DNA of 64,000 nt from Motacilla alba alba. Lineage: Eukaryota; Chordata; Aves; Passeriformes; Motacillidae. The translations under genes were made by a program, and so were the position numbers. Below the pieces are notes generated by a model, which saw nothing but the letters and a program-made list of their open reading frames with translations, was not told where the DNA came from and searched no databases. Of this stretch, positions 14,873-26,420 are shown piece by piece; within the stretch, counting starts at the first letter, position 1, and the number at the start of each line of letters is the position of its first letter. Location of the stretch: contig NC_052018.1 in NCBI RefSeq assembly GCF_015832195.1, positions 69,005,666 to 69,069,665 of the forward strand. The letters run 5' to 3'.

Positions 14873-14899
14873 GGGGGATGGGGGGGAGGGGGGCAGGGG
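14873..14899 (+). other. Strong G-quadruplex motif
   Basis: Four plus-strand G runs of 5, 7, 6 and 4 are separated by loops of 2, 1 and 2 bases, a textbook intramolecular quadruplex pattern. It lies on the template strand for the minus-strand ryanodine receptor transcript, so the RNA is C-rich here. Confidence 0.7.
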
Positions 14900-14990
14900 T
14901 GTATGATGAGAGGGTGGGAAACACACACAAAAAATAAATGAAAAAGCCCATCTCTCTCATTTTCCCTGAGGTTTTTCTGTGCAGGTTTTT

Positions 14991-15020
14991 GGGTGGTTGG
15001 GTGGTGGGATTTTGGCTGGG
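14991..15020 (+). other. Second, looser G-quadruplex motif
   Basis: Four GGG runs (14991, 14999, 15006, 15018) have loops of 5, 4 and 9 bases, with extra GG pairs between them. It sits about 90 bases from the stronger motif on the same strand. Confidence 0.45.
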
Positions 15021-16465
15021 AGTGTGCGCTTCTTTTGCTTTGCAGCAGCTGCTTTTTTCATCCCCTCTAAAACACTTTGACCTAATACTCATCTCTTTTC
15101 CCCCGCTTCCTCACAGATAATCTAGAGAAGATTATGAAAGCAACAAGGCTATGCATCTTAATCTTTTTTTGGACAATACTGGGGAAAGGAGCTTATAGAT
15201 GAAGTTTTCTTAGTACAACAGAAAAGCCGCCTGCTCTGTAGCAGGTTTTAGGCTATTTCCTTAGAAAAGGCTGAGCACATCAGATCTCACAAGCTAAGAG
15301 TAAATCCTGTCCACCAACATTTGAGCACTGCTGGCATGACAGAGCTGTTACAGCAGGGAAGATTAAGGATTCTGCAGATGGCACTCTTCCCTCTGAATCA
15401 ACACAGATAATAATGCCCCAGAATAAACTTTCTGAGCTCTTATCAGCAGCGTCATTTTTAATGAAACATTAAGAAGAAAAAGAGTTCCATCTACTATTGC
15501 TAAGCATCAGTTGTATTTTACCCTTCACCAAAGAAGAATAAATAACATTCAGGTAACACCTAAACATTCCCTTCATAAATTTGTTAGCTTATCACCACTG
15601 TCCTCTGTCATAACCCTTAAGTGCCAATTACATAACTGTACCCTGTTCAACAGATATTTATACCGCTTTCTTTGGGTTTTGCACTCATATGGCTAGATAA
15701 ACCTCTAGCCACAGCTAATAGTAACACATCCTAAGGCAGCAGCAAACAAAATTCCATCACCTTTTAAGGACTACTAAATGGCATCCTCGTTAACTGGCTG
15801 AGAAGAGCTCTTTCAGCTATCAGCTGCATCCAACATTCTGAGAGTCACTTCTTGTTTTGCTGTTCCCTGGAGTCTGTCCTAAAGGCTCACTCTAATATAA
15901 CTTCTGAAGAGCAATACGGCAGAGGAACAGTTCTGGGAGGAAGAGTAAGAAGCTCTACATTGTAAAACTGGAAAATCACCAGATTATATAAGTCATCCAC
16001 ATTCTTATATAAGCTTAAGTAACCAGCGGTTAACAAAAGTGATTTGAAAGTGACACAAAAAACTGCGAAAAAATACTCCTATCTTAAAACTTGATAGCAA
16101 TCTTTTAAAAAGGTAATAATCTTCGATAGCTACATCCTTAGAAATAGCTCACACACATAATCTGGACAATATAATCTGCGTAGCCCACATACAATGCATA
16201 ACATGACTCAGCTGATCTGTAAAAGAATACACAATGTAACATCTACTCTTGATTTAACCTCTTATAGTCAAAAGAAGTTTGTAGAGACCACCACTCTGTT
16301 TCTCTCTTTTCCTCTTCACTTCTGTGCCTTTAAAATGAGTTGAACGTTGTCAGCATTTTGTCAGTAATAAATTAACAGGAGATGCTAATTTATATATCTA
16401 TGTCTGAAAGACTAGCATAATACTTTAAGAAATGTAGCAAATCCTTTGCCAACAACTGTCACTTC

Positions 16466-16480
16466 ATTATTATTATTATT
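16466..16480 (+). repeat. (ATT)5 microsatellite
   Basis: Five perfect ATT units. A four-unit copy also occurs at 26260-26271. Confidence 0.85.
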
Positions 16481-19179
16481 ACTTACAAGAAGATCACTCT
16501 TCATGAGTGAGAAGCAAAACAGATAATACACAGGAACCTCCAAAAATTAATTTAACAAATTCTATTAAAGGCACACAAGACCTTACAACTAAGGGTAAAG
16601 AATTGAAAATCAACATTCTTTTTCAACAGGTCCCTTTCTGACATTTGCCGTACACATGGGTATGTGTACATATACATCCTTATAATCGATGGGATTTCTT
16701 CAAGGACTTGACAGCATCCATTAGGAGACATGACACATTGTGCTGTTTTTCCAGCCTTATACTCTGATAAGAAACAGAGTTGCTATGAATTCTGCATTAT
16801 ATTTTCTTTTTTCAGACTCTCCACTTTGGGTTAAGAGGGGAAAAAACAGAGCTGGGGAGCTCAAAGGAAAGAAAAGGCCTAAATGGTGCTTATTTGCTCA
16901 GGGGCTGTCACTATCTTACACAAAAGTTAGAGGGTTTTTTTTCCTCAGAGATTCTAAGGAAAATCAGGCAAGGCATTCAAGAACAGAGGGGAAAAAGAAG
17001 AAAGACATCACCATACTACTCAGAGCTGTGGATTTGGTCTGGGCTTCGTATACCAGCCAGTCTGGTTTGGTTTGTTTTTTCCCTGATAAAATAACTTGTT
17101 GAAAGTAATCAATATATTACAGCTGTCAGAGTCAGATGTATATAGTCATTTTTATAGAGGTTTGTGAGTCCATGCTAAGACAGCTGAGGATGGGCTGCTT
17201 CCCAGACTGCACTGAGGAAACTTATATCATTTTGGGCCTTCACATGTCCATGTAAAGTTTTTACGGCCAACAGTACAGCCCTCTCAACCAACTACAAATG
17301 CATGAGCACTGTGTCCATAGCATAGAGATACAATTTAAGTGCAAAATACACATTAAATAGAGATTTCCTAAAGAATATAAGAATAATAAAAGAACATCCT
17401 GCTTCCTCTACAGAGCTTGCAGCAAAGAGTTTCTCATTAGAAGGTTTGCATAATGCGCAAATCAACTGTGCCCCTACTAAATGAGGGAGTGCAATCAAGA
17501 TATCAATCATAGAATGGTTTGCATTTCTTGCATCCTTCCATATCTCCTTACTCTTGCCACTGTTGGAGGCAATGCCAGAGCAGAGTCACGACTCACAAGT
17601 TTGGAAGAGCCTGCACTAGCTTAAGTATTTCAGTTTGCTAAAGTTCACTTTAAACGTTGGCACACCCGTGAGGCATTTGTCACCAACTGAAAAGTATAGA
17701 TCATAGTGATCTAACCTCATTATTTCCTCAGCAGTTTGGAATAAAAATAAAACAAATAGGAATCTTATATAAAAACTGTCTTCAGGATGATAAGCAAAGT
17801 ACTCCAGATAACCCTAAGAATCTGAGCCTTTGTTTCCATCCTAACTTCTGCCATCACAGACATCATCTGAGAATATCAACCAACCTATTAATGTCTGCTT
17901 TTACCATAGTCTTCTTTTGCCCTTCATCTCTGTACCTAGAAGCAGCATGAAGTCCTACTCCTCTGAGAATCACAAAGCATCTTCTAATTTCAGGCTAAGC
18001 TTATTCAGGGTCAGTTTATTCCCTTTGGTTTTAGAGCCAACATTGTCTTTAAGATAACTAATTTTTATTCCTCCCCGATGTTTAAATCCTCAATATTTTA
18101 AGGGCCACAATCTAAGTTGCACTGTCCTAGACTAAACAAGGCAAGCTCTCCCCAGCCAATTTCCCTTTTGTTATAACCAGACCATAGTCAAATTTCACAG
18201 TTCTTGAACAAAAAGGGAAAGAACTACAGTTAATATTACGGAACAGTTCCCATCAGTGACTTAATACAATAGTATGAATATTATTTTCTACTGGAAATAC
18301 CTTTTGTGACATATCCTGTATTTGCATTTCCCTTCCTCTTAACAACATTCCATTACTGGTTCATACCGAGTCCTATAAATTAGGCAATTTACATGCCTTG
18401 TGCTGGCTTTGCAAAAAACAGAACATCCAATCTGAAATATTTCTTCTGTGTCTACACTGCATATGCAAGTGTGTGAATGTAGTTCAAGATTTATTCTTGT
18501 TATTTTTATCATTACAAAAAAAAATATGCAATTTTCTTTGCATATGCAGCACAGTATATTTCCCCACTCCCGTAAGTACTTCTATTTTCTCCAACTATGA
18601 AACTTTCAACTGTGCAGCACCATTTACATTCTGGTCTGCAGTTAAAATAATTGGAGCTATCATCTTAAGTACACTGATAAACTGAGTATTACTGGAAGCA
18701 TAGCTAAGACATTTCCTGATCAACTAGCAAGAAGTAACTTCAAGCCGAAAAGTTTAAAACAAAACCTTCTGGAGAGAAAATACAGATTTTTAGGCTACAA
18801 ATAAATTAATTTTGCATGACCAGCAAACCTTCTGTTTTCTCCCCATAGCTCACCAGCAACACTGCTTCAGTAACTTTCCTCAGAAAGAAAAGCCTTCAAC
18901 TGTCTATTCTGCTTTAGGAGAACTCCCCTCCAGTTTTGGGAGAGTACAAACAGCATTTAGGACTTTGGGAGGCAAGGGCAGACCCAGGAAAGCTACTTTA
19001 CATCCAAACATGCTAGCCTAATAAATGTATGGTGCTACAAACTGCTCCTCTAACGTGCATGTTCCATCTAACTCAATCAGCATTTTGCCAATAATTCATG
19101 AATGCAAATAACACTGCTTGACCTCACAGTGTTTTAAAGAAGCTGAAAAAATTAGTAGGCTACCAAAGGCCAACCATGT

Positions 19180-20110
19180 GCATGCCAAGACAAAGTTCCA
19201 TGGGTGCCAGGGCCCAGGAGCAGTGGGAGATCCCCATGAGGGCTGTGCCTCTACGTCTGGTAGCCAAGGCTCATCCCACCTCCCGGCCCCAGACACTGGG
19301 CACCTCCCCAGAGTCAGTCCGAAGCTGGGCTGGGATGTGGGCCACCAGTGAGCATGGCTCAACATGGCCAGTGGCTGGGCAGAGCAGGGCTGTGGATGGC
19401 TGGAGACTGACCCTGCTGCAGTACTGCTGGGGGGGCTGACACGCGGTCCCAGTACATGGACAGGTTGGGAAGCGAGCCCTGAGGGGCTGTGCAGGGACAG
19501 CAGTGTCTGAGAGTGCCCACAGGGTCCTTACAGAATAGACAGACATAAATGAATGGATTTGTGGTGGGATGTTTTCATAAAGTTAAACTCTTCTTCCTCT
19601 TCTCTTCTTTGCAAGGCAAAGGATCTCTTGTTTCTGCAGTGTTGATTTCTCTCTAATTTAGTTTCTCTTTCCCATTCACACGGGAAACACTGGCTCTGGA
19701 ATCACTGAAGGATCATGCACTCTCTAAGTGTGGAGGTTCTTTATCCTTTTCATCCATTTCTTTACAGGAGATAAAGTCCTTCCACCTTATCGTCTTTCTG
19801 CTGTGCTCGAATCTTATCCTCTAAAGACTTCCTCACTTATTGTCCTGGAATAGCTTTCTCCACCTTTTGTTTTTCAATCTCTGTTCACTTTCTTTATCTT
19901 CCTATTGCTTCTTTTTTTTCACCTGCACCTCATCCAAAGAATTTTCCTTTTCTCCAATCTTAACATTTTCCTGTTCTTCTCAGCCTACTCTGCTTGTCAT
20001 CTGTCTTGCTGATAATCTTCATCATGCTTTTTTATCTCTTTTTCCTCGTACTTCACTATTCACTGACAACATCTTGCATTACAATGGTGTCCAAATTCAG
20101 GGACCATAAA
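19180..20110 (-). pseudogene. Possible decayed coding sequence (K/E-rich then S/P-rich), unidentified
   Basis: Read on the minus strand, 20110 to about 19590 is strongly purine-rich and translates in one main frame to Lys/Glu/Asp-rich segments, for example KENSLDEVQVKKKK, KEMDEKDKEPPHLESA and CKEEKRKKSL, broken by several stops. The same frame continues without a shift into the GC-rich part (about 19540-19380), giving Pro/Ser-rich text such as GSLPNLSMYWDRVSAPPAV. A second frame is locally better around 19800-19860 (VRKSLEDKIRAQQKDDKVE), suggesting a frameshift. The pattern suggests an old retrocopy of a gene for a large charged, disordered protein, inserted antisense to the plus strand. I cannot name the parent. 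A skewed non-coding sequence is the alternative. Confidence 0.35.
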
Positions 20111-23100
20111 GACAAAAGAAAATGTTTGGATGTCTAGTCTTCTAGTTCTTTTATTCCCTGTCTGCACTGAAAGTCAGAGAGAAGAAGAATGAAAAGTAGG
20201 TTTCTCAACCATGATTCTAAATGGATTGGACCACTAAATTTTCTTGTGATTTTTTAAAGTTAATTCATCTGCACAGTTTTGTACTTTGTTTCTTTCACTG
20301 ATTTTAGAGGACAAGAATCACAAAAGAATTTCGGAAAGAAAGTCATCCATTCCCCCTGCCAAAAGTTGCAACTAAACAAGGATTTAGACATTTAAAAGAA
20401 ATTACAGGAAATTAAGCAAATGCCAAAGACAGAAATCTCAACAACATAAGTTCCTTTTTACCACCATTACACTATTTTTACTATTTATGCCTTTATACAT
20501 AATCCAGTCATCTTCTACCCATGTAGACTCTTAGAATTTACTTCTTCCCCACTCTGACCACTGCAACTAATGAGTAAAGGCCACTGTATATGCACACGCA
20601 TTTTTGTCATAGTCCTCTCATTTTCCTGGTATATTCAGTAAATTCTCTCATGCTAGACATTAATTTATTTAGTTCTCAAACACTATACATTTTACTAATG
20701 ATAAATTGATGCTACACTGTTCTCTGGATCTTCTCACTACACTGTCACAGACATCCAGCAGAGGAGGGGAAGTGGAGCTGGGTAGAACAGTCCCTGCAGC
20801 AGGGCAAGCTTTAAGTAAGAACAAGAATATCCAGCCAAGATGCTAGCTTCTTTCTCCCAGAGTTTTTGCTGCCTTCTTAGAGAATTTAGGACATACTTCA
20901 CTAGGTACTATACAAGCAGCAGCATAAACCCTGTCACAGGCTTGACCTGTTCGCTACAGCATTCACTGCATTCACAGTAGTTGTGTGCTGAGGGGCTTTA
21001 ATTCAAGCTCCATTTGATTCCTGAATGCAAATGTTGCCAAGGGGATACTTCTCCCATTACATTTTAAAGGGACTAATCCAGGGCTCTCTCTTATTCAAGG
21101 AGTAATTTCATAATCCTCAAATGACCTCACAGCCTTACAGCTTTGCCTAACACGTTTTTTTCAAGTGCAATGGGACACTGCACTGAGCTTCTCCCAATAT
21201 TCCATAGTGAACTTAAGCAAAATCTGTCAGGAAGATACAGCAATTCTGATGGCAACTCTTACAAATATCTAGGAACCAGCTGCATCATTGTAGTCTGGGG
21301 CAAGAAAGATCCTACTGAGTCACATGCTCAATGACCAAGGGGTAAATTTCTTTTTCTGATTTTTAATATGAACATCCTTCTCATAATGGTGACAAACTAC
21401 AAATCCTAATTTGCCAAATTACAGCATTTAGTGCATTTCTCTTAAAGTTTTCTAACTCATGTACAGAAGTCATGTTATGAAGACTGTTAGAATTTTTCAA
21501 AGCCATAGAAGCCTCAAATGCCAAATTTCTTACTGCTCACTCTTTAGAGCAAAGGAAGTATCAGAATGTATTCAGTAATCAGAATGTATTTTGATTAGAT
21601 TATATTACAGAGATTTTTTAATACAAAGACCCTTCTTTGAAGGATCTTGAACACAATCCACTAAGCCTCCAGACGTAGGCTCTGTACAAATCAATCTTCT
21701 CTCATTTTCAAATGTTCTTTTCCCTTTAGCTGCACTGATTTTCTGAGTGTCAAGACTGTGGCTAAAGCCAAGCAACAACTAAGAGCTCCACACTAAGAAC
21801 TTCACATTTATCTGCACATCAGCATCACTCTCTTGATTTCAGCAGACCTCCTGAATACTGCAATTAAAAGGGAGCTGGGGTTTCTAAAGAGGGTAGAGAG
21901 TTACTGGAAGTATTCTTAAGGGAGACAGTCCTGAACTAGGCTGGCAAGGAGCCTTGCCTCTCCCAGCAGGAATTCAGCAAGACAAAAGATGCTGACAGAA
22001 CTTGCTGATGTAGCTGCAAGGAGACATCAATTAATTTAGTCCTACTTCAAACAGGGGTGCAAGGGAGCTATGTCATCATCTAGTCTTTCTGTTTGAAATG
22101 GAAAAACAGGTAGTTTTGAAAGAAAAATATATTAAAGTGGTCCAAAGAACACAATTCTCGTCAAGCTCTGAGCTTGATTCTCTTTTCAGCTTTAGAATAT
22201 TCGGGTCACAGAAGGGCCCTCCCTGCTCAAGAGAACAGTGCCTGTGGTACAATCGCACCAAGAAATAAAAGTCATGACTGAAGGCAACTTTTAACCACAA
22301 GACATATTAAAAAAGAAGAGAGTGAATATGATGATTCCTCCACCATATTAGAATACTTAAGACAGGTAAACTTACCAAATTTAAGTAGTAAATACAGCCC
22401 CATTTATGGGGCAGACACACATGAACCTACCATATGCTGTGCAGAATATCAAACTGGTTAACTGAACAATAACTAATAACTATAAACATCTCTGTCAAGA
22501 TTTCTCATTCCAGAAATACCGCATCTTACTCGAGTAGAGCATTCTGCCTTTTTCAAAAGCAGCACTGTCTCTTGGATATTCTTAGGCTTCAGAGAACCAG
22601 TGTATCATGATTGTCAGAGTAAAATGTTGCTTTCAAGTTACAGTGTTCTTGCTTATATCTCTTAAGTCAACATGGAGGGAACAGAAACAGCTAGTTTCAT
22701 GTTTAATTAACAAAAGAGAGAAGATTCTGTTTTGGGACTTTCATTTTCACTAGAAATCTTTGATTGTAGTCAGCTGAATGCAAATTCAACATGTCTGAGT
22801 ATGATAAAGAAGGACAAGGCCCTCTGGCAAATGAAATTGCCTTAATCAAGACTCTAGTCTGGTAACAGATGCAATTATGAATATACACAACTATGCAATT
22901 CCACCAGCAAGGCTTTTAGGCAATGGAAAGTTTTTACACTAGACTAAGAGAGAGAAAATACTATAAAAACCCACCCTAAAAAAAAAAACCAAAACAACTT
23001 CCAGGAAACTTTGAATAACAGTCAAATAATCCATATGAACACAAGTTGCATAGAATAAGCCTTCAGAGAAAGATAAAAGAAGAAATAATTTAAACCTCCA

Positions 23101-23189
23101 TATACCCATAGAAGGAAAGGGCACATTTACTATCATGACTGCTTTTCCATTTCGAAATGTCTACCTGGGACTGGGTAGCTTTTTACAAA
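20111..23189. other. Intronic sequence, no gene seen
   Basis: Unique-looking AT-rich DNA with one short direct duplication at 21560. Nothing else was recognised. Confidence 0.6.
21560..21590 (+). repeat. Direct duplication, period 18
   Basis: ATCAGAATGTATT occurs at 21560 and 21578. Confidence 0.8.
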
Positions 23190-23363
23190 ATGAGCCTTTG
23201 AATGGGCTGCCTAGGGAGGTGGTGGAGTCACCATCCTTGGAGATGTTCAAGGAAAGACTAGATGTGGCACATCACTGCCACAGTCCTGTTGACATGGGGG
23301 TGTTCAGTCAGAGGTTGGTCTAGATGATCTCAGAGGTCATTTCCAGCCTAACTGATTCTGTGA
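23190..23363 (+). mobile_element. CR1 LINE 3'-end fragment
   Basis: Sense-orientation CR1 3' end: the GGGCTGCCTAGGGAGGTGG segment, then GGAGATGTTCAAGGAAAGAC, GTTGACATGGGGGTGTT, the GGTCTAGATGATCTCAGAGG segment and a terminal GATTCTGTGA. Order and spacing match avian CR1 elements that end in ATTCTGTGA-type short repeats. It is 5'-truncated and only the last 170 bases or so remain. No target duplication could be assigned. Confidence 0.88.
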
Positions 23364-23988
23364 AAAAGCTTCACAAAACTCCACCATTCCAAAGCCTTAG
23401 CATCTCCCAGAGCCGCACAAAGGCCACATAGTTCCCTCTCTGTTACCACTAATTGTAGCTATTCTGCCACTGGTTTCATACAGGCTCCACTTTCCTTTTC
23501 TACTGCCAATCCAGCCAGAAAACACAACAATTCTAAGGGATCATGCTGACATAACCATCAACTAAATCTTACCATTAAGTTCAATCCACACTTTTCTAAT
23601 TAAAGAGAAATACAGATCTATCCAGAGCATTATTAAGTACTGCCACTGAGAGCATGCTATCCACCTTGCGTTTACAGAAGCCAAGGTATGTAAGACTTCC
23701 TCGCCCAATCATGTAGCCCAGTGCTTCAGACAATGTTACCTCATTATCATATATAAAAGGAATAAATCAGGGAGATTTTGAAATCAAAATATTACCTATC
23801 TGTTTAAAATTAATCAATAAAAATGAAAGAACTCTTCCTAATCTGTATACTTCCTCTCAGTTTCTTACTAAAAAGACCATAATCAAGTTCTGAATTACTG
23901 ACTATGTCTGGAAAACAAAACAACTCATTCTTGTTTGTATCTTAGTGATATATACCTTGTATAAAACTTAGTGATCTTAATGTATGTA

Positions 23989-24019
23989 TCTTAGTGACAA
24001 AATTCTTCTATCACTAAGA
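23989..24019. repeat. Perfect 9-bp inverted repeat
   Basis: TCTTAGTGA and its reverse complement TCACTAAGA are separated by 13 bases. Two further CTTAGTGA copies lie just upstream, at 23941 and about 23967. Confidence 0.75.
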
Positions 24020-25599
24020 GATACTTTATGACTTAGAGTAAATTTATGAATACTTGAATATTGCTTTTGAACCTACTGTAACAGCAATGACAGTTTTGAA
24101 AAACAAACAAAATAAATCCCACCAACACATTCAGCAAGATACTTAAAATGATCAGAACCTTTCCTGGTATTTCTCATGGCTCATCATTAGTTATTCTGAA
24201 TCCTAACACCCTGTTATCTTGACCAAAGTTCAGTTCAGCACTCAGATGGTGTTCCTCTAGAAACTGAGATAAACTGTAGCATGTCTGCTATTTGTGAGCC
24301 TGGAAATTCTCTAGAACCACTTCCTATTTTTAAACACATTCTTTAGATGGAACATACTGGCAGGCTGTCATTTTTTCCCTAATGAAAGGCAATATCCAAC
24401 ACATTCTGACCGTCATGGACTCATGTGAATTGTTTCTTTGTGACAAAGCCATCATGAAACATAGCACATATATTGCTAGGTTATAAATGGTCCTTGGTAA
24501 GAGTCTTGGGAGAATGAACAAATCCAATACAGCTTATAATTGGGAGAAAAACTAACAAGAACTTGAAGAGTGAGCTCCTGAAGAGATTAAAAAACAAACA
24601 GCATTTATTCTTGCCTATAGTTTCTTCACAGGTACTTAGATAATTGAGTGATTCATAAGCCATTATCTCCTACAGTATGAATCGGTTGCAGACCCTGCCG
24701 ATTTGAAGAAGAGTAATTCCACTGTCGATTAAACCTAATGAACTCATGGAAAAACAAACATTAAAAAAAGAACTGCATGACCTTGTGCAGAGCTCTGCCA
24801 AAGTTCAGTAACACAGGCCATGTGGCCAAACAGGAACACTGGTGGCCACTGCTGCTGCAGTCCAGTAGCAGGTAGGAGTCACCACAGGCCCAAATTCAGA
24901 ACACACCTGACAAAGGGCACTCAGTACTTGGCCACAGCATCTGGTGTTATGCCTAGCAGACCTTCTTCTCTGAGTTCAGCTTTCTCAGCTTTAATTTAGG
25001 TCACTCTCATCCGCATGCCAGTCTCATCCAACACTCAGCAGTTTTACTGACTGATCTGGCTGCACCACAGTGTCATGGGGGCTGCATTCCATCTGCTTCC
25101 CAAACTTCTCACCAGCACAAGGCATAGGCACACTAGGCGTGGAGAGTACGATTTCCAGTACTCCTCCTCACCTATGATAACCAGAACAGACAGGTAGCAG
25201 TGAGGTACTGGATTTGGGATACTGAACAAGCATTTCACTGGGATTTGCAGCTCTAAAACTGTCAGAGCTCTGTTTAAAGGAAAACACCTGAAGACAGGTG
25301 TCTTAGCCTCTCTCAAAAGCTATCTCCTAATTCTGGAGTCACTTGAAATAGTTTATTATAACCAAAGAAGAAACAAAAAAATTTGAACATTTCAAAATGA
25401 GATGCTGGCATTTCCCAGCTTGGGGAAAACGGTACCTCCTGGTGCCCATCCCTATCCTCCACTCCTAAATATTAATAGGAAAACATCAGTCTCAGATTAC
25501 AAGCCTAGCTGACTTAAATATTTTAATCACTACTGAGCTTACTCAAATAAAATCCTGCATCCTGCTTCAAGCTTACCTGCCTATTAATTTAACCTGCTT

Positions 25600-26250
25600 G
25601 ATAATAAGATTCTTTCTTATTATTCTTTACTTACCTGAAGTGATGAGATTATTTTATTTCTCCAAAGCAGTGTTGCATGAAGGCATCTAGTGTTGTCTTG
25701 TATCTGACTGCTATTATCTTTATTGAATCCTGATATAAAGAAGGAAGTGAATTCTGCAAATAATCCATAAATAATTTTATTATTTAAAAAAACAGGAAGG
25801 CTATACTGCCCAGATAGTGATTTATTGTTATTTTGACCTAAGGCTGGATGAAGTAATGCATCACTGAAAATATAACTGCATCTACAGTAGTTTTTCAGGC
25901 TTTTATGTGACTTCAGGAGCTAATAGAAACTAACTGGTTTTATCTCTAGAATGCCATTTCAACAGATGCAAACTGCAAGAAAAAAAATTTGCAGTACCAG
26001 TCGGTTAATAGCTTTATTCTATTAAGAAAGAGTAGAGCTCTCATTAGCCTGCCATTGTTTTTTGCTCTGAAAGAAAGGAGCAGTATAATTTGGATGTAAT
26101 CACACTGGAATCATTTCAGCATTTCTCATCTCATTTTTTATCCCTATTGTACAACAGTCATTAAGGGTGTAAATGCATTGACATTTACCTTTTGAAAATC
26201 AGCAAGCAGCTCTCTCTCTCTCAAAACGGAGCTGTCTTTTCATATAATCA
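25600..26250. promoter_or_regulatory. Candidate intronic enhancer region
   Basis: Low-repeat, high-complexity sequence with clustered homeodomain-like TAAT/ATTA cores, a SOX-like CATTGTT, an E-box-like CAGATG and the octamer-like GTAATGCAT and GTAAATGCAT. There are no long homopolymers. It fits the look of a vertebrate intronic regulatory block, but no conservation data are available. Confidence 0.2.
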
Positions 26251-26394
26251 TATAGAATCATTATTATTATTACATCTATTCAAGAAGTGCACCCTGGCAT
26301 CAAGTAAGTGCTACCTTAGCTCTACTGGGCCTTGAGTAAGATTCTAAGTGGGTTTTCTGAATCAAGAATCAAGGTTCATAAGGAAAGCATCCAG

Positions 26395-26420
26395 AAAAAA
26401 AAAAAAAAAAAAAAAAAAAA
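26395..26420 (+). repeat. Poly-A tract
   Basis: A run of 26 A, followed by a short C-rich stretch. No retroposon body was recognised upstream. Confidence 0.88.

Larger units (their letters stand above)
13723..19179. other. Intronic sequence, no gene seen
   Basis: Mixed composition. The G-rich motifs at 14873-15020 and the short ATT repeat stand out. Open frames on both strands around 14400-15100 come from that skewed composition and do not resemble proteins. Confidence 0.6.

Noticed and set aside
17506..17530. CATAGAATGGTTTGCATTTC resembling an antisense CR1 terminus
   Set aside because: Similarity stops after about 14 bases and the following sequence does not match CR1, so it is probably coincidental.
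26240..26262. ATCATATAGAATCATT resembling CR1 terminal ATTCTATGA repeats
   Set aside because: No CR1 body follows on either side. The stretch merges into an ATT microsatellite.
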